Source of the DNA: Lineus longissimus
Taxonomy: Eukaryota; Nemertea; Pilidiophora; Heteronemertea; Lineidae
NCBI RefSeq assembly: GCF_910592395.1
Contig: NC_088322.1
Span: 4,893,431-4,957,430 of the forward strand
Length of the DNA stretch: 64,000 nt
Direction: 5' to 3'
Shown here: positions 10,469 to 21,074 of the stretch, in pieces
Layout: each line of letters starts with the position of its first letter
Position numbering within the stretch: the first letter of the stretch is position 1
Made by a program: the position numbers and the translations under genes
The notes under the pieces: model-generated
Told to the model about the DNA's origin: nothing
The model's database searches: none
Seen by the model: the letters and a program-made list of their open reading frames with translations, nothing else

Positions 10469-13400
10469 TTAAAAAGCCTGTGTGAGCAATCTCACCATGG
10501 TGTGCTCAGCCGAACCCCTCGTGTTGTACCCGCTGCTGAGGAGGAGACCGCGTAATGAGTCCACAATCCCATCCTCCGCAGCAGGGACAACCGGACGGTC
10601 AGCCGAGCGACACCGAGGAGAGAACGCTAGGGAGGCGGGCGCCACACCGAGATCGATCACAGAATCCAGAAGGGTGCCCTTTATGCACCCGGCACCAGAG
10701 GCCCACTTTGCCAAAAGAACACAGTTCAGGGCTCTGGCGGGGGAATCATGCCGGAAGATTCGTTTGAAGAGAGAACACTTTGAATCATTGATGCTGTTGC
10801 TAATACTTTCAATTCCAAGGGCTTCCAGTAGCTTGGAATGATGGCTTCTCTTAGGAAGACCCAAGAGGCGTTTAACTTGGTTGCTCTGGAATCTTTCGAG
10901 AATTTGCCTCTCCAAACTACGCAAATATAAAAAGTGACAACCATATGTAAGAATGGGTCGGACAGTACTGTTCCATAAAAACGTTTTTACCTCACTAGAT
11001 AAACCTGGATAACACATCCCGTTCTGGAGTAAGCCGTAAACTCTACAGCGTGCGGCCGAGACCCTTCTCTCGACATGAGAGCCCCCCGTAAGACCAGCAG
11101 TAAAGTTGACTCCAAGGATCTCAGCTTGTTCTACATTTAAAATCTGATCGGGACCTAGCAGCCAAGCAGGGCTCTGCTCAAATTTGTTAGCCCCAAAGAT
11201 TACACACCGTGTTTTGGCTATTCCAAAGGTGAAACGCCATCTATCAGCGTAGACGAAACACATGTCAATGAGAGCCTGTAAACCAGGGATATTGGCAGCC
11301 AGCAGTGTCACATCATCAGCAAATGCAAAATTGTTAAAAATATGTTTAGCTATACATAGCCCATGCTCTGACTTCGAAAGATCAGTCAAGAGATCATCAA
11401 GGAACATAATGAAAAAGATAGGTGACAACAGGCTACCTTGACGGATACCTCTAGTTACCTGAAAGTAGTCACTAAATTGCCCGTTCCATTTAACCGTGGC
11501 TTTTAAATTAATGTACCATGAATACAGGAAGAGCCAGTGGCACAGAGGAATTCTGTGTATCAACTTGTAAAAAAGGCCATCGTGCCAGACCTTGTCAAAA
11601 CATTTGTGTGCATCAAGACTACAGACATACACTGGGCTACCCTTACCGTTAAAATATCTAACACTGTCATGGAGGAAGGAACAAGCTTGGTCAATGCCAA
11701 GACCTTCACGAAACCCAAATTGGGAATCACAACAATTCACAGAACCAGGTTTAAGAATACTTTCCATCAGCTTGGAAAAGTTAGTACCCACAGTTATGGG
11801 TCGATAATTGGCGGCGTCGTCAGGGTTCAAACTTGGTTTCTTCAGGACAGGGACAATCACCCCAAGGCGCATATCAGACTCCACAACGTGCCAACTAAGC
11901 ATAGCCGAGAACAGGCTGGCTAGTACTTTACACAGGGTGAGCGACAAACCACACTGCAGATGTTCGGAGGTAACGCCATCTATGCCAGCAGATTTACCAC
12001 GCTTGAGTGCCAAAATGGCTTTGTGAACCTGTTCCGAGCTAATAACAACCTTATCATGACTATATACATTCGCTTCATATCTACTTCTAACTTGTTCACT
12101 CACAGCAGCTTGCTCGGGATCATAGTCGTAATCATCTTGCATAATAGAGCTGAAATGGTCCGAAAAATCAGTTTCAGTAAGTGCCGTTCTTTTGACCGGT
12201 GGCCTTCTTCTCAATAAATTCCAAAACCTGCCCATATTCTTGGCTCGAAAGTGACCATTAAGAGTCCTAACAGGCTGACGGAACACCTTTCTTACACACT
12301 GGCGCGAGGATCTGCGAAACTTCTTTTTGGCGAACTTATAACAATCAAAGACAGCCCCCTGTCTGGGCCTGCCATTATCACACCAAATTTGCCACCAAAA
12401 CCTTTTAACATCTCTCAAATAAGATAGGTCAGCACTCCAGTGGGCTTTAGGTTTATACCGACGCGAAACAGCACATCCCGCCTGTTTGGCAGCACTTTTC
12501 AAGCCTCTTACAACAGATTTAAACATACAATCAACCATAGAACTGGCTTCGACCCTACTCGTAATAGATCCGAGTTTGCCAATCGGTATCTTGGACAATT
12601 CTTCACACAAAAGAGAGTTATACAAAGCACACTTCTCACTATTGTCCCATCTTATAAACTCACTGGCGCGTTGAGGGGAACGCGTGCCGCTAAACTTAGC
12701 CCGAGCAGAACATGTAAACATAAACCTCAGTGGCAAATGGTCACTGACATTACAAGCCTCTAGGTCCACAATCTTGCAGTCACAGTTATCATAGCCAAAA
12801 CAAAGAACATGATCAATCCAGGTATATACTCCTCTCTTATGGCAAAAGTACGTATAATCGGATGTCTGACTAGAATTGAAGTCTGCACAAACCATATCAT
12901 TGGAACAGATAAAATCAAACAGTAACTTAGAATACATGTTAAAACCTTTACGCTTGAACCACGAGCGCCCAAGTGTATCGCCGCGGGGCAGCTTGGTATT
13001 ATAATCACCACACACCTTTAGAGGGGCAGCAGCACCATTTTCATCAATACACGACTGAATACTATCAAGACACTCAATAAGTAGCCATATTGTCATGTGT
13101 GGCACTTTCGAAGTATGGCATGTAGACATTTAAAATTGTTTGTACAACAGTAGAACCATCACAGAGGGAGACACAAATAAGGCGGTCATTATCAATATCA
13201 ATTTCCCGCCAGGTTAGGCCATCAATGTTCTTACAAATAATAGCGACCCCGCCAAAGGGTCTGCCTACATGGTGTTCATTAACGTCAGTCATACTTGACT
13301 TTGAAAATATGTTATACGAAGCGGGGTCAAACGTGGAGTCCACAGCGGCCAGAGCATCGGAAATCAATGGCAGCTCAAGAGGGGTTAGCCAGGTCTCAGA

Positions 13401-13517
13401 TAGGCACAGGACTGAGCAGCCCCGAAGTCTCTTAACTATGTATGGTGCACTGGCCTTTAAGCCATGACAGTTAAAACTCTCACAGTAGACAGTACGTCTA
13501 TCGGACTGTTCATCCAT
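10469..13517 (-). pseudogene. LINE ORF2: APE endonuclease plus reverse transcriptase
   Basis: ORF2 starts at an ATG at 13517, four bases from the ORF1 stop, and would code for about 1,016 residues. The endonuclease opens with SFNCHGLKASAPYIVKRL and LCLSETWL and ends with VCGDYNTKLPRGD, WIDHVLC and SDHLPLRF. The reverse transcriptase shows LKRGKSAGIDGVTSEHL, NYRPITVGTNFSKLMES, SLDAHKCFDKVWHDGL, GIRQGSLLSPIFFIMFLDDL and the catalytic FAFADDVTLLA. A frameshift near 13080 separates the front of the endonuclease from the rest. The RT portion is otherwise open for more than 800 codons, so decay is recent. Confidence 0.85.
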
Positions 13518-13521
13518 GCTA

Positions 13522-15118
13522 TTAGAACCAACGGTGGGACCGGTTATCCCAGTACTGACCTTCGTTCTCGTACTGTCCTTCATATTGACCCTCATATTGT
13601 TCTTCATAGTCGGGGCCGCTATCTCTGTACTCGGTGAATCTGCCTCCGTTACGGTTACTATTGTATGAGCAGTGTCCGTTGAACGAATTTTGAGACCGGC
13701 CCGCCGTGTGCCGAGGGCCGCGTGGACGGTATTCCCAGCGGCGGGAGTACCCTGACCGTTTCGAGTTGTCATCGCCAGGCGCCGGAGCAGTCTTAAGTTT
13801 TGTGGCTGGCGGCTTCGACTGTTCACTCGTCCCAGAGGCGGTGTTGCGCCTCTGGGAGCCCGAAAGGGCCGGATGATCATGCCAAGTGGCCAAGCTGATT
13901 CAGTTACAACCTTGTTATAGTCGGCTTTCGGAATATCCATTTTGAAAGCACGGTAATGTTGTTTATCAGCAAGCAGTTCCACTTCACAGCCCCTCACCCC
14001 TAGGGCGACAATGTGGGACTTTATATCGCGTACTGAGTGAGTAGGGCTGACGCGTCCTAAATATGCCGATTTAGTGGAGGGTAGCGACGGAGCTGGAGCT
14101 GGTTTCGTCGAGGCCTTCAAAGCGGGTTCAGCCCGTCTCCGCTTCCTTCGCTTTTGAATTCTCCGCTGAACTGTCGGAACGGTGAAGCCGGTCAGATTGA
14201 CGTCGACGTCAACAGTTGCATCGACCGAAGTGGCAGGCGAGTCTGGCAGTCCAGGAGCACTTTCGTGTCCCGACTCAAGCTCGGCGCCACCAACTATGTC
14301 CATTTCGGCCTCAGACACTTCCGAAACACAATCCTCCGAATCCTCCGAGTCACTGCAAACCCCGGCGCCAGCGTTAGCGGTAACCGGGTGCAACGCCTCC
14401 AAGGATGCGGTCAGGCGCTTGTTTTCTCCCTTGAGTGTCCTCACCTCAGACTCGAGGCGTGTAAGCCTTTCGGCTTGCAAAGCAATCTGGCTTATCAAGG
14501 AGACAAGGCGGTCGGTATTCTTAGGATCGTAAAAGAGTCACCGTCCTGCTCTTTTGCGCCATCCTCATTGTTCACAGGTGCACCCTCTTTGTACATTTTA
14601 TCAAGGTCTTTCACTGGCTTTTTGTTGGCCAAACTATTGCCAACATTGAGCACATCGTCTATTATCTTATGCTTTGCTTGCCGATTTATCAGCCGTCTAT
14701 CCTTGAATTGTGGGAACATGTCTACACACGACAAGGGCATTTTGCTACGCAGCTCGCACAAAGTTCCCTGATCCATTAACACAAGCACCTTTCTAATGTC
14801 ATCCAGCGCATATCGGTATATGGCATCCACTGAGGACACAAACACATCAGTGATACTCGGATCTTTTATGAATTGACATAGCTCGGATAGGTCAGTCACC
14901 TTTCTGATGCTAGAGTTTTGGTCGTTCTGTCCCGCAGGCCCCTTATCGGCGTGGCCTGACGGGGGTGATTGACCAGACCCAATCTGTCCATCCTGTTGAG
15001 GGAAGCGGATGGCATTGCATTTACCACACAGAAACAGGTCACCCTGCCTCAGGCGCACATCCAAGTGGGCTTCCTTGTGCGGGCATGGGCCGTTCGGTGT
15101 TCCTTCACAGTTCGTCAT
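13522..15118 (-). pseudogene. LINE ORF1: zinc-finger and nucleic-acid-binding protein
   Basis: About 530 codons, read in three successive frames because of shifts near 14525 and 13860. The N-terminus has Cys/His pairs (CEGTPNGPCPHKEAH, then FLCGKCNAIRFP) that suggest a small zinc finger. The middle has a short coiled coil (ALQAERLTRLESEVRTLKGE). Next comes a compact domain AYLGRVSPTHSVRDIKSHI...WPLGMIIRPFRAP of the sort seen in ORF1 of invertebrate CR1/L2-like LINEs. The C-terminus is Arg/Gly/Tyr-rich with EGQY repeats and ends at 13522. ORF1 proteins bind element RNA in the retrotransposition particle. Confidence 0.7.
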
Positions 15119-15175
15119 CGTGTACTTTGCATATGAAAAACGTCTGTCCTGAAATGGTGCACAGAGTTACGTAAC

Positions 15176-16548
15176 GATCTCTGCTGGCAGGCCTACACCG
15201 AGTAATGCATGCAATGTGTGCGTGTGTGTGTGTATGCCAAATATGGTGGCAGTTTTTCAGGAGTCAAAGTTTCTCACTCGTTTCATTGACCTGCTCCAAA
15301 GAATTCTGGAGAAATACCTCCCTGGTCAGTTGGCAGGGCCACTCACAGACAAGTCCTCCGAATAATTAGGGCAGCGTATCCTCGAAAGTTGACAAAATCC
15401 GTAGTTTGTTTGCAGCGAGAAAAATCGACTACAAATCTATAAATACTTGACACTAAACTCCGAATAACGTAGGGACAACATTTTCTTTCGCACTAAGTGT
15501 CCTTTATTCACATTGATGATTATGAACGGCCCCTTACCCCGGTGTAATGTTTTTGAGTGTTTCTGTTTTTGAGTGTTTCCCCTCATTGTTTGGGAACGCT
15601 CAAAAATAGATTGACGAGTTTTTCTGTGTATCCCCCCTATTGAAAAGTCATGGTCTCTCTAGCTGCCTATTGTTTGGAAACACTGAAACATGGGGAACAA
15701 CCACAGATGTTACACCGGCCCTTACCATAAATCTAACAATCCCTGAACAATCATTGAACAATAGAACGAATTCTACTACTATAGTTTTACCTGTTGTTGT
15801 GGGACAAGGGAGACTAGTGTCTCGTGATAGTAGTACGTAGGGGACACCATTTTCTTTCACACCAAGTTTCCCGTCCTCGTTTTCTTGTAACATTGCAGAA
15901 GTTGATGGGACTTTTCACAAAATTCAAGCCCATGATCCGTGCGGAAGATTATTGTTGGAATGGCAACCCGTAGTTCATATATTTCATCAGAATTTATGCA
16001 GTCTGATGTTGCAAATTCTCGGAGAGAACATAATAAGTCAGTTATATTATTTGCAGGACAATCATTCATCATTCGTTCATTGGCTCGCAAGACCCCCCCA
16101 ACTCCCTTGCGCGATCTCGAGATTGCCGCGCAATTTCGGATCCTAAGAATGCGCAGCGCAATCTTAACATAGCGCAGATCGGTAAAATGCGCGGAACACA
16201 TGCAATTAATGAATTAGATTCCTTTACATCAGGTGGAGGAAACCACTGGGACTGGGAGCCACAACAAACATGACAAACCAGGCTCCAGCAGCAAACAAAG
16301 GCGTGCATGGCTCGCATACCATGTGTTCTTTTGTTCGTTGTACTTTGGTTTGTTGTGGCTGCAGTGACTTCCTCCGCCTGGTGTGAAGTCATTTGATTGA
16401 ACTTCTACTTCAAAATATTGTAAACATTGGAAGACAATACATGGACAACTTCAATTCAAGTATAAAATTGCTTGATTAAGTTGGTTGTTTCAAAGAGGAT
16501 GTTGATCGGGTTTTGAAATAGCGTTTATGGTCTCTGTATTGTTTTCAG
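15176..16548. other. Non-coding, nothing firm
   Basis: Contains a short GTGTGTGT run near 15220 and repeats of TTTTTGAGTGTTTC near 15545. Open frames on both strands at 15857-16201 lack recognisable motifs. Upstream exons of the gene at 16549 may lie here, but I could not identify them. Confidence 0.3.
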
Positions 16549-17221
16549 GAAATTGTATGTCATGTTACAAGTGCTGCACCAAATGCGTGTGTGACTATTT
16601 CGACTATTCCTCCGAGGAACATGGATGATAAAGCGTGGTTGAAGGCCAAGCAGATCAACGAGGCTATCAAGGCATTAAAGATGACTTATGCGGTGAAGAT
16701 ATGCAATGTTTGTGTATGTTGATCTTGGCGGGGATGTTATACATGGTTTGCGAAATTAAACTTCGGCCATTTTAAAACACGCCTTTTTACAGGCAACTGA
16801 ATAAGGTGGACAACTACAAGTAAATTGGTTGAATAAGTTTGTATATTTTTGCTGGTGGAGATACTGATGGTGTGAAGTGTTTGATTTGTGATGAACGTAA
16901 GATTTGCAAGTGTAGGACTTGGTTATTAATAAGTGTGTGTTATGATTTCAGCGTGTTTTCTGTAGAGGCCGTGGGCAGAAAGATAGCAGCCAGGATGAAA
17001 GGCCAGCGAAAACAGACTTGGTTAGCCGCAATGATGGATTGCACCCGACTTTGGAAGGAAGCAAGGTGTTGACACAGCTTGTGAAGATTGCTCTCAAGCT
17101 ACCAGGGGCTCGTACATCGAAAGTTGAAGATGTGGTTGTTCAATATCCATATTCGGTCTGTCAGGTGTGCAGGGCAGCAGGACATGGTTCTGGAAATTGT
17201 CAGCAGTTTTGGTACAAGTGA
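16549..17221 (+). CDS. SGNH-hydrolase-like protein with C-terminal zinc knuckle, last two exons
   Basis: Exon A (16549-16692) follows the acceptor TTTTCAG and ends at donor GTGAAG; exon B (16952-17221) follows ATTTCAG. Both splice in phase 0. Exon A reads EIVCHVTSAAPNACVTISTI then PPRNMDDKAWLKAKQINEAI, which fits the middle of an SGNH/GDSL hydrolase fold. Exon B carries NDGLHPTLEGSKVLTQLV, which matches block V of SGNH hydrolases (D and H of the catalytic triad). It is followed by CQVCRAAGHGSGNC, a CCHC zinc knuckle, and a stop at 17219-17221. The upstream block with the catalytic Ser is not found. SGNH domains beside zinc knuckles occur in retroelement-derived proteins, so this may be a TE-derived gene or fragment rather than a metabolic esterase. 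Confidence 0.5.
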
Positions 17222-17307
17222 AGACTAGACTTGGGTGTTTTTATGTGGATGTGGTGATTATGATGGTACATGTACTTGTATTGTTGACCTAATCACTGGT
17301 GAATGGT

Positions 17308-17313
17308 AATAAA
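17308..17313 (+). promoter_or_regulatory. Polyadenylation signal AATAAA
   Basis: A canonical AATAAA lies 87 bases after the stop of the SGNH-like gene, followed by T/G-rich sequence. It supports a real 3' end on this strand. Confidence 0.5.
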
Positions 17314-17439
17314 TCTGAAATTATTTTCAATTTTGTGTTGGGTGGTATGTTTATTATAGCTGTGTTGTATTGTTTTGTTGGAAAGGCGTAGGACGCTTTG
17401 TGACATTATGTTGCTTGTGAGAAGGTTGAGGAAGCAACA

Positions 17440-17740
17440 TGTCTTCACTGCACTGTGGCCTGAGTGGGCACCTAAAGCGAATTGGAGTAAGAGGCACATC
17501 GCAATGCCAATGCACGCCAGGCAGAAGCTGTGCAAACACTGATGCACATCCTACAAGACTGTCCCCTGCACCATGATTTGCGACGTAAATTCTGGCTTGC
17601 AGCCACGATGGTGGAAGAAGGGCTGTGGGGAACACTGGTAGACCTTCAAACGACAAGCCACTTCATCTCTGCCATAGGACTGAAGTTAATAGTTGTTGGC
17701 AGGTTAGGATGTGACAGTGTCTTCGATGAATGGTTGTGAC
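17440..17740 (+). mobile_element. Degraded 3' scrap of a LINE reverse-transcriptase ORF
   Basis: The frame first reads LSGHLKRIGVRGTSQCQC. After a shift near 17520 it reads MHILQDCPLHHDLRRKFW and then LWGTLVDLQTTSHFISAIGL. The SGH-L...C-C...HIL-x-CP order is the usual C-terminal tail of LINE ORF2 proteins, downstream of the RT domain. No upstream RT is present, so this is a 5'-truncated insertion. Confidence 0.6.
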
Positions 17741-18368
17741 AGTGTCTTAATCATGAAGCTCCTGCAGTCTTTGGTGAATGGCTGTGATAGTGTCTTTCAA
17801 ACATGTCAATGTCAAAATCATAAGGCTCCTGCAGTCTAATTGATCAATGTCACCATTGGCAGTTTTTGTGGTGTACATTTATTCTGGTTATATTATATAG
17901 AGTACATGGTCGAACTTCGCCTATCTTGTCATCCACCCAGCATATTTGGTTGTTGTGGTCCTCGTCTTGGGCCAAAGTTGACATTTGTGATGGAGATGGT
18001 GTCCAACATTCTGGAAATAGGTTAGGGGTGGCATGCTAGTATTGCATCATTATCAGGCTCAAAAAGTGCTGGAGGGAGTCACTGATGAGATTCAGATAAG
18101 ACTTTAGTAGCAAAATATCTGAATATTACATCTTCTCATCAATGGACAATCAGTTGCTCTCCAGCTGAAGTCCATACTGTCAATGTAATGTGAATAATTC
18201 AATTCAATGATACAAGACTAGGGATTTGATCGATCGAGAAATATGTCATCTTTATTGCTTTCCATCAATATGCAGAGTAATTGCAGGTACATGCAAGTAT
18301 CAGTAGTCCAAAATTATAGTGATATTAAGCAATTTCATGATATACATATAGGGGAAATCATTTCTTAA
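17741..18368. other. Non-coding
   Basis: Short repeats of a GGCTGTGATAGTGTCTT-like phrase near 17715-17795. No gene recognised. Confidence 0.3.
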
Positions 18369-18902
18369 CACTTTCAGCGCCCAGCCATATTTAGCGTACT
18401 TCCCCCAGGGGCCAAGGTTACGCCCCTTTTTACCCTTTTTCAAAATTATGAAAATAATAGAAGGAATAAAGATAATTACATAAAATTTTCTGTGTTGGTT
18501 CTTCTTTATTAGATCTCTTTACAATGCTAATTTGGAATGATAGTCAGCAAAGCACTTGATTTTGCACAATGGTACCCCACACATAGAACAGTAATATCTG
18601 GTGTCTTTCCGAAAACCCCCGCTTTTTGGCATACTCTCGGCTACATCTGCCCCCGTCATCAATCTTCGACCCACCATTGCGCCTATTCGAATGCAGACGA
18701 TCTTGGCTATAAATAGCACATTGGCTGAACATCATACTATCACCTCAAGCGCTGTATAGTTAAATTATTTTCCCCTATACTGCGCTGCTAGTCGCCTCGA
18801 AGACAAAGCGGGAAATTTAAAAATGCGACGTAATATTACGTCGGATGGCTCAACCCTGTGAACTTGCAAGACGTAAAATGACGTCGGATGGCGCTGAAAG
18901 TG
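18369..18902. mobile_element. Short piggyBac derivative with TTAA target duplications
   Basis: 534 bp bounded by TTAA at 18365-18368 and 18903-18906. The ends are inverted: CACTTTCAGCGCC at the left, and its complement GGCGCTGAAAGTG at the right. Near the right end GACGTCGGATGGC occurs twice (about 18838 and 18881), as expected for subterminal transposase-binding repeats. Inside is a piece of a piggyBac transposase C-terminus. TTAA duplication is diagnostic for the piggyBac superfamily. Confidence 0.8.
18519..18719 (-). pseudogene. piggyBac transposase C-terminal cysteine-rich domain remnant
   Basis: The last residues read FRKDTRYYCSMCGVPLCKIK then CFADYHSKLAL and stop at 18519. This is the zinc-binding C-terminal tail of piggyBac transposases (C-x2-C...C-x3-C...H), used in DNA-end recognition. 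The front of the cysteine-rich domain seems to lie in another frame (GGRCSREYAKKRGF), implying a small indel. The catalytic DDD core is absent, so the element is non-autonomous. Confidence 0.7.
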
Positions 18903-18906
18903 TTAA

Positions 18907-20237
18907 TAAGTCACATTATTGAGGTTACTGTTAATACGAAAAATGTCATTGACAACAAGGACAGGCATGTTGGCTTGTACATGTCCACTGGAATGACAAT
19001 CATGAAGACTAGGCTTGACGGTGTTTGGACATTGAGGAATATGTGGAGTTGTCCAAAACTTATTTATAAATTGAGACAATATAAAATAATAATCAAGAAT
19101 TATCAGCTGTCTTCGCAATTTTGCCCAAGAAAACATCAGTGATAATAGTTTGTGATTTAGTAGTTTGGTGCATGATTCCTAAATCTGCACCTGGTTCACC
19201 CTGATGATGAAAAATGTTTTTCTGAGAAAAGGTTTCTACTTAACGTTAATTTATAATCATCTGATATAGTGCTTAAAAGTAATAAGTGCAGTTATCGAAA
19301 AATATATCATAAATGTGGACAATGTATGATTGAGATCACAAATAATTCAGCAGTTGCATAGTCATTTTGTGCAATGAAATGTCTGAGGTAATATTTGAGT
19401 TTTGAGATTTGTGCCTCACAGTTTACATATAGGTACATGTATATACATTGATATAAGAACATATTAAACAAGTTACAAAAATAGAGGGCATGGCTGTTAT
19501 AAGATACACAAGGCAACAATGGCAGGCATGGCATCTTGTTTTCATGACCCATAAGTGGTAGCAAAAATTAGATGGTTTACATTATACTTATACACCACAT
19601 GCAGTGTGAGATTAAACGATGATCTTTGTAGAGGTATTCACCATTTATTTCGCTCAACGTTTTCCATCGGTATTGATGTTCATGATGTCATTAGAAAAGG
19701 GTAGATGTATACCTGGATTCAACTCAATTGGTCCAGCAGTTATGAAATGTGTTGTGCCCATGAAGGGCAGATGTTATGCTGGAGGAACTGCTTTCGGAAG
19801 CGAGCTAAAAGTTAATTTAATTGATGTGATCACTCATAAATGCTGACAATATAAAATGTGTATCAAAAATAATTCAACAAATACAAAATATGTCTTATCC
19901 TACTTGCACATAATAGTGGTATTTACATTACATAGAGAATGCTTGTCTTTTCTTCTTATGTAAAAGTTCTATCATTACGGATGCACTTACACCATTTTGC
20001 ACATTATAAAATAATATACAATATATATGGCATGGTCAACTGGATTTATGAAAAACTGTGAGTTGGAAAGAAAACAGGGTTTAATTGGCCCTCCATTTTA
20101 GTCAGTAGGCTTGTTTTGAATGGAAACCTTGGGGTTGCATTCGTGTGTCTAAATATACTTGGGGATTTTGTTATATCATCAAAAGAACGTCAAATCAAAC
20201 ATGGAGTCTATGTAGTGTATTCACGCGATTCACAATT
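18907..20237. other. AT-rich intergenic sequence, nothing recognised
   Basis: No ORF with recognisable motifs, no RNA gene and no clear repeat between the piggyBac derivative and the left end of the ISL2EU element. Confidence 0.3.
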
Positions 20238-20271
20238 CCCACAATGCACCGCGCCGTGGGGGAGATCCGGT
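20238..20271 (+). repeat. Left terminal inverted repeat of the ISL2EU element
   Basis: Contains AATGCACCGC followed by GGGGGAGATCCGGT. The same two blocks appear inverted at 26967-26999. Weaker similarity (GAATG-AAACAAA) extends about 20 bases further in on both sides. Confidence 0.75.
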
Positions 20272-20300
20272 TGCGAATGTAAACAAAACAATGCATTGAA

Positions 20301-21073
20301 GTAAGTCGAATCCCGATGAATATTCTTATTTTAAGGTCGTGATTACGTCAATAATGTGTTAGATTGCAGGCTTAGTTCAGCCACATCATACCGGTCATCA
20401 AACTTCGCCTGAAGTTAGCGAAAATGCACCGAAGAGCGAGTATTTTTCATGCAAACGCATGAACGCGAACTCATGCATGCAAAATGCATGCAGTGTATCG
20501 GTACAGTACACGGTGACGATATACATGATGTATACGGTATGTTGTTAGGCGTTAGTGTGTGTAATGTACAATGCAATGTACATGCCCAGGGCTAAACACC
20601 CCTTTATTTGGCCATTGAATATCGTGATATCTACTAAAACTGGTAGACTATCTTCACTGACTTCAGGTTATCATCGAGCCTGCCCTCTTCTAATAGCAGA
20701 CAACGCCTATACATGTACATCATGATCTCATGATCATCACTGAATCAATCATGATCTTATGTTGTGGTGGGTGTGGTCTAAAGACTCTTTAAAAGCAGTT
20801 TGCTGATATTATGCCTATATTAATAGCTCATCATGAGTTGGGAGAAATTTTTGTATTTTTTTTTCAATGTCAAATTCGTCCACATCTTCCCCTTAAGCCT
20901 AGGCTAGGGCCTACCGATAGTGAAAAACCAAGTAATTATAGGTCATAACTGGTTCATATATGGTATTGGTCATTGGGAATTGGGTGTCCCTGCTGATAGC
21001 TGATGATAGACCAAGACTGAGGCCTGCCTTGATTTATTTTTCATTTTTATTGATATCTTATCCCCTTTTTCAG
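20301..21073 (+). other. 5' UTR intron of the YqaJ gene
   Basis: A GTAAGT donor at 20301, just inside the left inverted repeat, pairs with the TTTTTCAG acceptor at 21073, one base before the ATG. This suggests transcription from the terminal repeat with a short non-coding first exon. Confidence 0.45.
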
Positions 21074-21074
21074 A

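Larger units (their letters stand above)
10258..15175 (-). mobile_element. Two-ORF LINE (jockey/CR1/L2 group), near full length, decayed
   Basis: The minus strand carries ORF1, then ORF2 with APE endonuclease and reverse transcriptase, then a 3' UTR ending in an AATAAATAAATA-type tail (10258-10285). A tail of short tandem repeats rather than plain poly(A) is common in CR1/L2-like LINEs. At least three frameshifts interrupt the two ORFs. The 5' end is placed just above the first ORF1 start and is approximate; I found no convincing target duplication. Confidence 0.85.

Noticed and set aside
15857-16201. Minus-strand frame of 114 codons as a possible exon
   Set aside because: No recognisable domain and no paired splice sites; a plus-strand frame of similar quality overlaps it.
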